A stretch of DNA of 64,000 nt from NCBI GenBank assembly GCA_030141605.1, contig JAQGDQ010000332.1, positions 180,001 through 244,000 of the forward strand, in the 5' to 3' direction. Each line of letters begins with the position of its first letter. Positions within the stretch are counted from its first letter, which is position 1. Source of the stretch: Tubiluchus corallicola. Its lineage: Eukaryota > Priapulida > Priapulimorpha > Priapulimorphida > Tubiluchidae. This document shows, piece by piece, positions 49,558 to 64,000 of this stretch. Both the position numbers and the translations under genes were made by a program. The notes beneath the pieces were generated by a model. The model ran no database searches. It was not told where the DNA came from and was given only the letters and a program-made list of their open reading frames with translations.

Positions 49558-52441
49558 TTGTCAGGATGAAGGCAACGGATCCTGTAAATATCAGACATAA
49601 GAGACAAGAAACAAAGATGTTTGAATTCAATGCTAGCAGAATATCTATCTTTAAAGTCGTTAATCCTTTGATCTGTCACCCACTGTGTATGTCCTATAAC
49701 CGCTCATCTTAGACAGCTACCAAAATATTCTGATATAGACACGTCATCACTGACATCAATATTTGCACATAATTATACTTTGAAACAAGTGGAATATGTT
49801 CATAAATGTTTGTTATTATTTCCCCGAAGGCCTTTGTACAGTTAGACATAAGAAAACATCGGTTTTTGTTATCTTCTAAATTTCAATAACGTGAAATTAT
49901 AATACTGATAATACTTAGCACATTTTTTTCATCATAATAATTAAAGTAAAAGCGATGCTGAAAATGTTTCATTATGTTACATATTAAATGAAGTACTATA
50001 ATAGTATATCATCAGAACCTTATTTAGACTTTGGAGAAGATCATTGATCTTTTTAGTCCTTTCACGTCTTTTACGACTTTCTCCACTTGTACCTCTGTTT
50101 ACACTACATGTGGATTGGTGTACTGTTTACTTTTTGTCATTAAAAACGCGAAGTCAGTACTCCTGTATCCGACGAACGTCTTCTGATATCACATACGGGA
50201 AGTAGTAATGAAATCCACTACCCGTTGTGATTTTTATGGCTGAACGTCTGTTTACGTTGCATCAAAAAGTCCACGATGGGTAGAGTATTTACTGCCTAGT
50301 GTAAATGGGGTAGCAAAGTTACATTTTCACGTTGGTTTGCAAAACTCCAGCGCTTCGGAATACCGTCCTATTTCGTTACTAAGAAAAAAATCTGCAAAGA
50401 CAAATAAGTAGCAATCAAGCACTAATGAAATGTTCAGTATTTTTACTTCATGGTTGTTCTGCAAACGTGTTCTAATTTTGATCATTTATGATTCATTTAA
50501 TTTTTATTATTTCAGAGCCCTAATATGGATTAACTTTATATATGGGTAATATCATGCTGATGTTTCTTCAACGATAGTAATTTCGCATGATGTAACTTAA
50601 GGTATACACATTACACCTATAAAAACAACTATCTTAACAAAACAGCATTGTGGTGCAGCTTCTGACCTAACCCGAAAATAGTGTTAACCTTCGCAATGGC
50701 GCCATCTAGACATTAAAGCAAAAGCCAAATCTCTTGGGAAGTTGAGCTTATTTTAATATTTGGGGAAAGTGTTAAAAAGTTTCAACAATAAAATTGTGAC
50801 AAGCATTTCGTGTAATTAGCAAAATCAATTTAAAATCATAATCACTTCACGCTTGGGCGCGCTCATTTTAGACGAAAACTGGCGTCACCCGGTTTCCGTG
50901 CAATGTAATCACTTATCTCCCAAGTGCTTCAGAATCTTTTTTTAACTTTCAGATAACTAACTGTATAAACTAAGTAACCAATCCGGCACCAACTACGTGC
51001 TGACAATTTTACATGCGTACCTCTAACACTCAACAAAAATCTGTAATCCTTAAAGGTTAATCCTGTAAGGTTAAAGCAATGTAACCACTTTAAATTTGAT
51101 CATAATTGATCGAATGACTAATGATAAACACATTTAAACACAACATTAGAATAACGGAACTTCTAAGCAAACTGTAGAAATTTTGCAACGAGTACCTTCA
51201 CAGAACTTACCTTCACGGCATTCACGCTGACCAGCATACACTAGCTTACGTCATTTTTTTTTTAAATATGCCGGCATCAACGTTCGTTTGGTGGGAGATA
51301 AGAAATATATTTAAATTTCTTTAACATTTTTAAGCAAAGCATATTATGCGCATATTTTGTATTGTGATTTCAATATTTTTAATTGTACATTAAAATACAA
51401 TAAATGTTGTGCGAGGGTTGGTTCTTCCTTTAAAGCTAAAATTTCATTGGTAAAAAGTCATGGAAGCTGAAAGACTAAAGGGCTAACTTCCCTACTTTAT
51501 TATCTGCGCAAAGAGCACAGTAATATCACCCCATGAGTACTGATTGCGCAGAGGAGGAGTACTGAAGCCTTAATATCAATCGTAATTCTCTAAAGTGAGA
51601 TGCTAGGCTAGGCTGGCAAAATCTTTCCCACATTCGGGTGTATACACATTTTTAATACAGTTAGGCACACTGCAAGGTGGAATCCAGCTGTCAAGTAGAT
51701 GTTTGTGGTGAGACCTGGTTTATTATCAAGACTATACCTGTAAGATGAGCACTGAACCTGCAGAGGTGCCTTATTCACATCCAGATGGCGCTCATCCGCT
51801 TTCAACGAGGTAGGCATTTAGAACCAGTATAGCGAACGAAAGTTCTCAGAAAGACAATTGAACCTAGGCTTATCATGAGTCAGTCACTAACCAGATTCGA
51901 CGTGGCTTAACTTAGGTTGCGAAGCACACGCGCATAACTACGCAGCCGCCTCATAATCCTTCCACAAGAAGATAAATGACCGGTGATAGTTTGATAGTAA
52001 ATGAGAAAAGCGACATTTCTGACAGTCATTTACGGATTACGTCCATCAGGTATCGAAATAAACTTCATGAAATGGAAAATTTAAAAAAAAATATTAATTT
52101 TTTTCTAACTTCTACAGAAAAAAATAACATTGAAATAAGTGCATGTGTAAGTTTTTCTAATTTATGCGTATATATGCGTATATAAGTATGCATATATGCA
52201 TACTTTCATTTGGAAACTGCTGACCGACCAGGCAAAAATTTTGACATTTGCTGTGTAAATTAAGCCTCGTCATCGCTGAAACCAAATGCCACAATGAAAA
52301 TAAAAGAACGCTTTAAAAGCGAAAGCAAAATGTTATAGGGCTAGAGTGTATGCTTCACGTATTATACGCACTGATCGTTATCGAAAATTCTCACTTCGTA
52401 CTATATATTGTTAACTATAGTGAAAGTCGCTGTAACTAAAG

Positions 52442-64000
<11,559 letters not shown>

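Larger units (their letters stand above)
47353..52441. other. Intergenic region between four-span and carboxypeptidase genes
   Basis: No coding gene supported on either strand. It holds a 173-bp tandem duplication (48831-49174), an exact 21-bp direct repeat (49503/49537) and a less AT-rich patch at about 51500-51830 that may be an old unrecognised repeat. Upstream exon(s) and promoter of the four-span gene should lie in the left part; the carboxypeptidase promoter should lie just before 52442, where an AT-rich TACTATATATTG occurs near 52398. Confidence 0.5.

Overview
The window is nuclear DNA from an animal. It is AT-rich and has spliced genes with GT-AG introns of a few hundred bases to about 5 kb, many microsatellites, decayed non-LTR retrotransposon pieces and a short TTAGGG-type (CCCTAA) tract. 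Gene content (a class C GABA-B receptor, an ASIC/ENaC channel with HG and GAS motifs, an MS4A-like four-span protein and a digestive-type M14 carboxypeptidase) fits a bilaterian invertebrate. A deuterostome such as a tunicate is possible, but that is a guess; nothing here fixes the species.

Layout. (1) 1-21817, plus strand: the 3' two thirds of a GABBR2-like metabotropic GABA-B receptor, 14 exons that join in frame into 585 residues; the 5' exons lie upstream of the window. (2) 24552-34210, minus strand: a complete seven-exon acid-sensing/degenerin-type sodium channel of 529 residues, with an unusual charged insertion in its ectodomain. (3) 37381-42859, plus strand: two exons of an unrecognised single-pass membrane protein with a small four-cysteine ectodomain; its 5' end is not found. 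Inside its 5 kb intron, on the opposite strand, are two phase-compatible exons of a possible unknown gene with a C-x14-C / C-x14-C pattern. (4) 46573-47352, minus strand: an intact 259-residue four-span MS4A/CD20-like protein in one coding exon; a broken relic of the same gene lies about 3.5 kb away. (5) 52442-window end, plus strand: ten exons of a secreted zinc carboxypeptidase (signal peptide, propeptide, most of the catalytic domain), cut off before the last 70 or so residues.

The spaces between exons hold retrotransposon debris (endonuclease-like start at 53.9 kb, reverse transcriptase pieces at 43.2 and 56.4 kb, C-terminal tails at 27.1 and 45.2 kb), a mariner-like TA-flanked element at 23.2-23.6 kb, fold-back and inverted minisatellite structures, and tandem duplications of 36, 71, 72 and 173 bp. 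The genes are not an operon and encode unrelated proteins; the two receptor/channel genes converge tail to tail. All exon boundaries were derived by reading splice sites, phase and family homology by eye.
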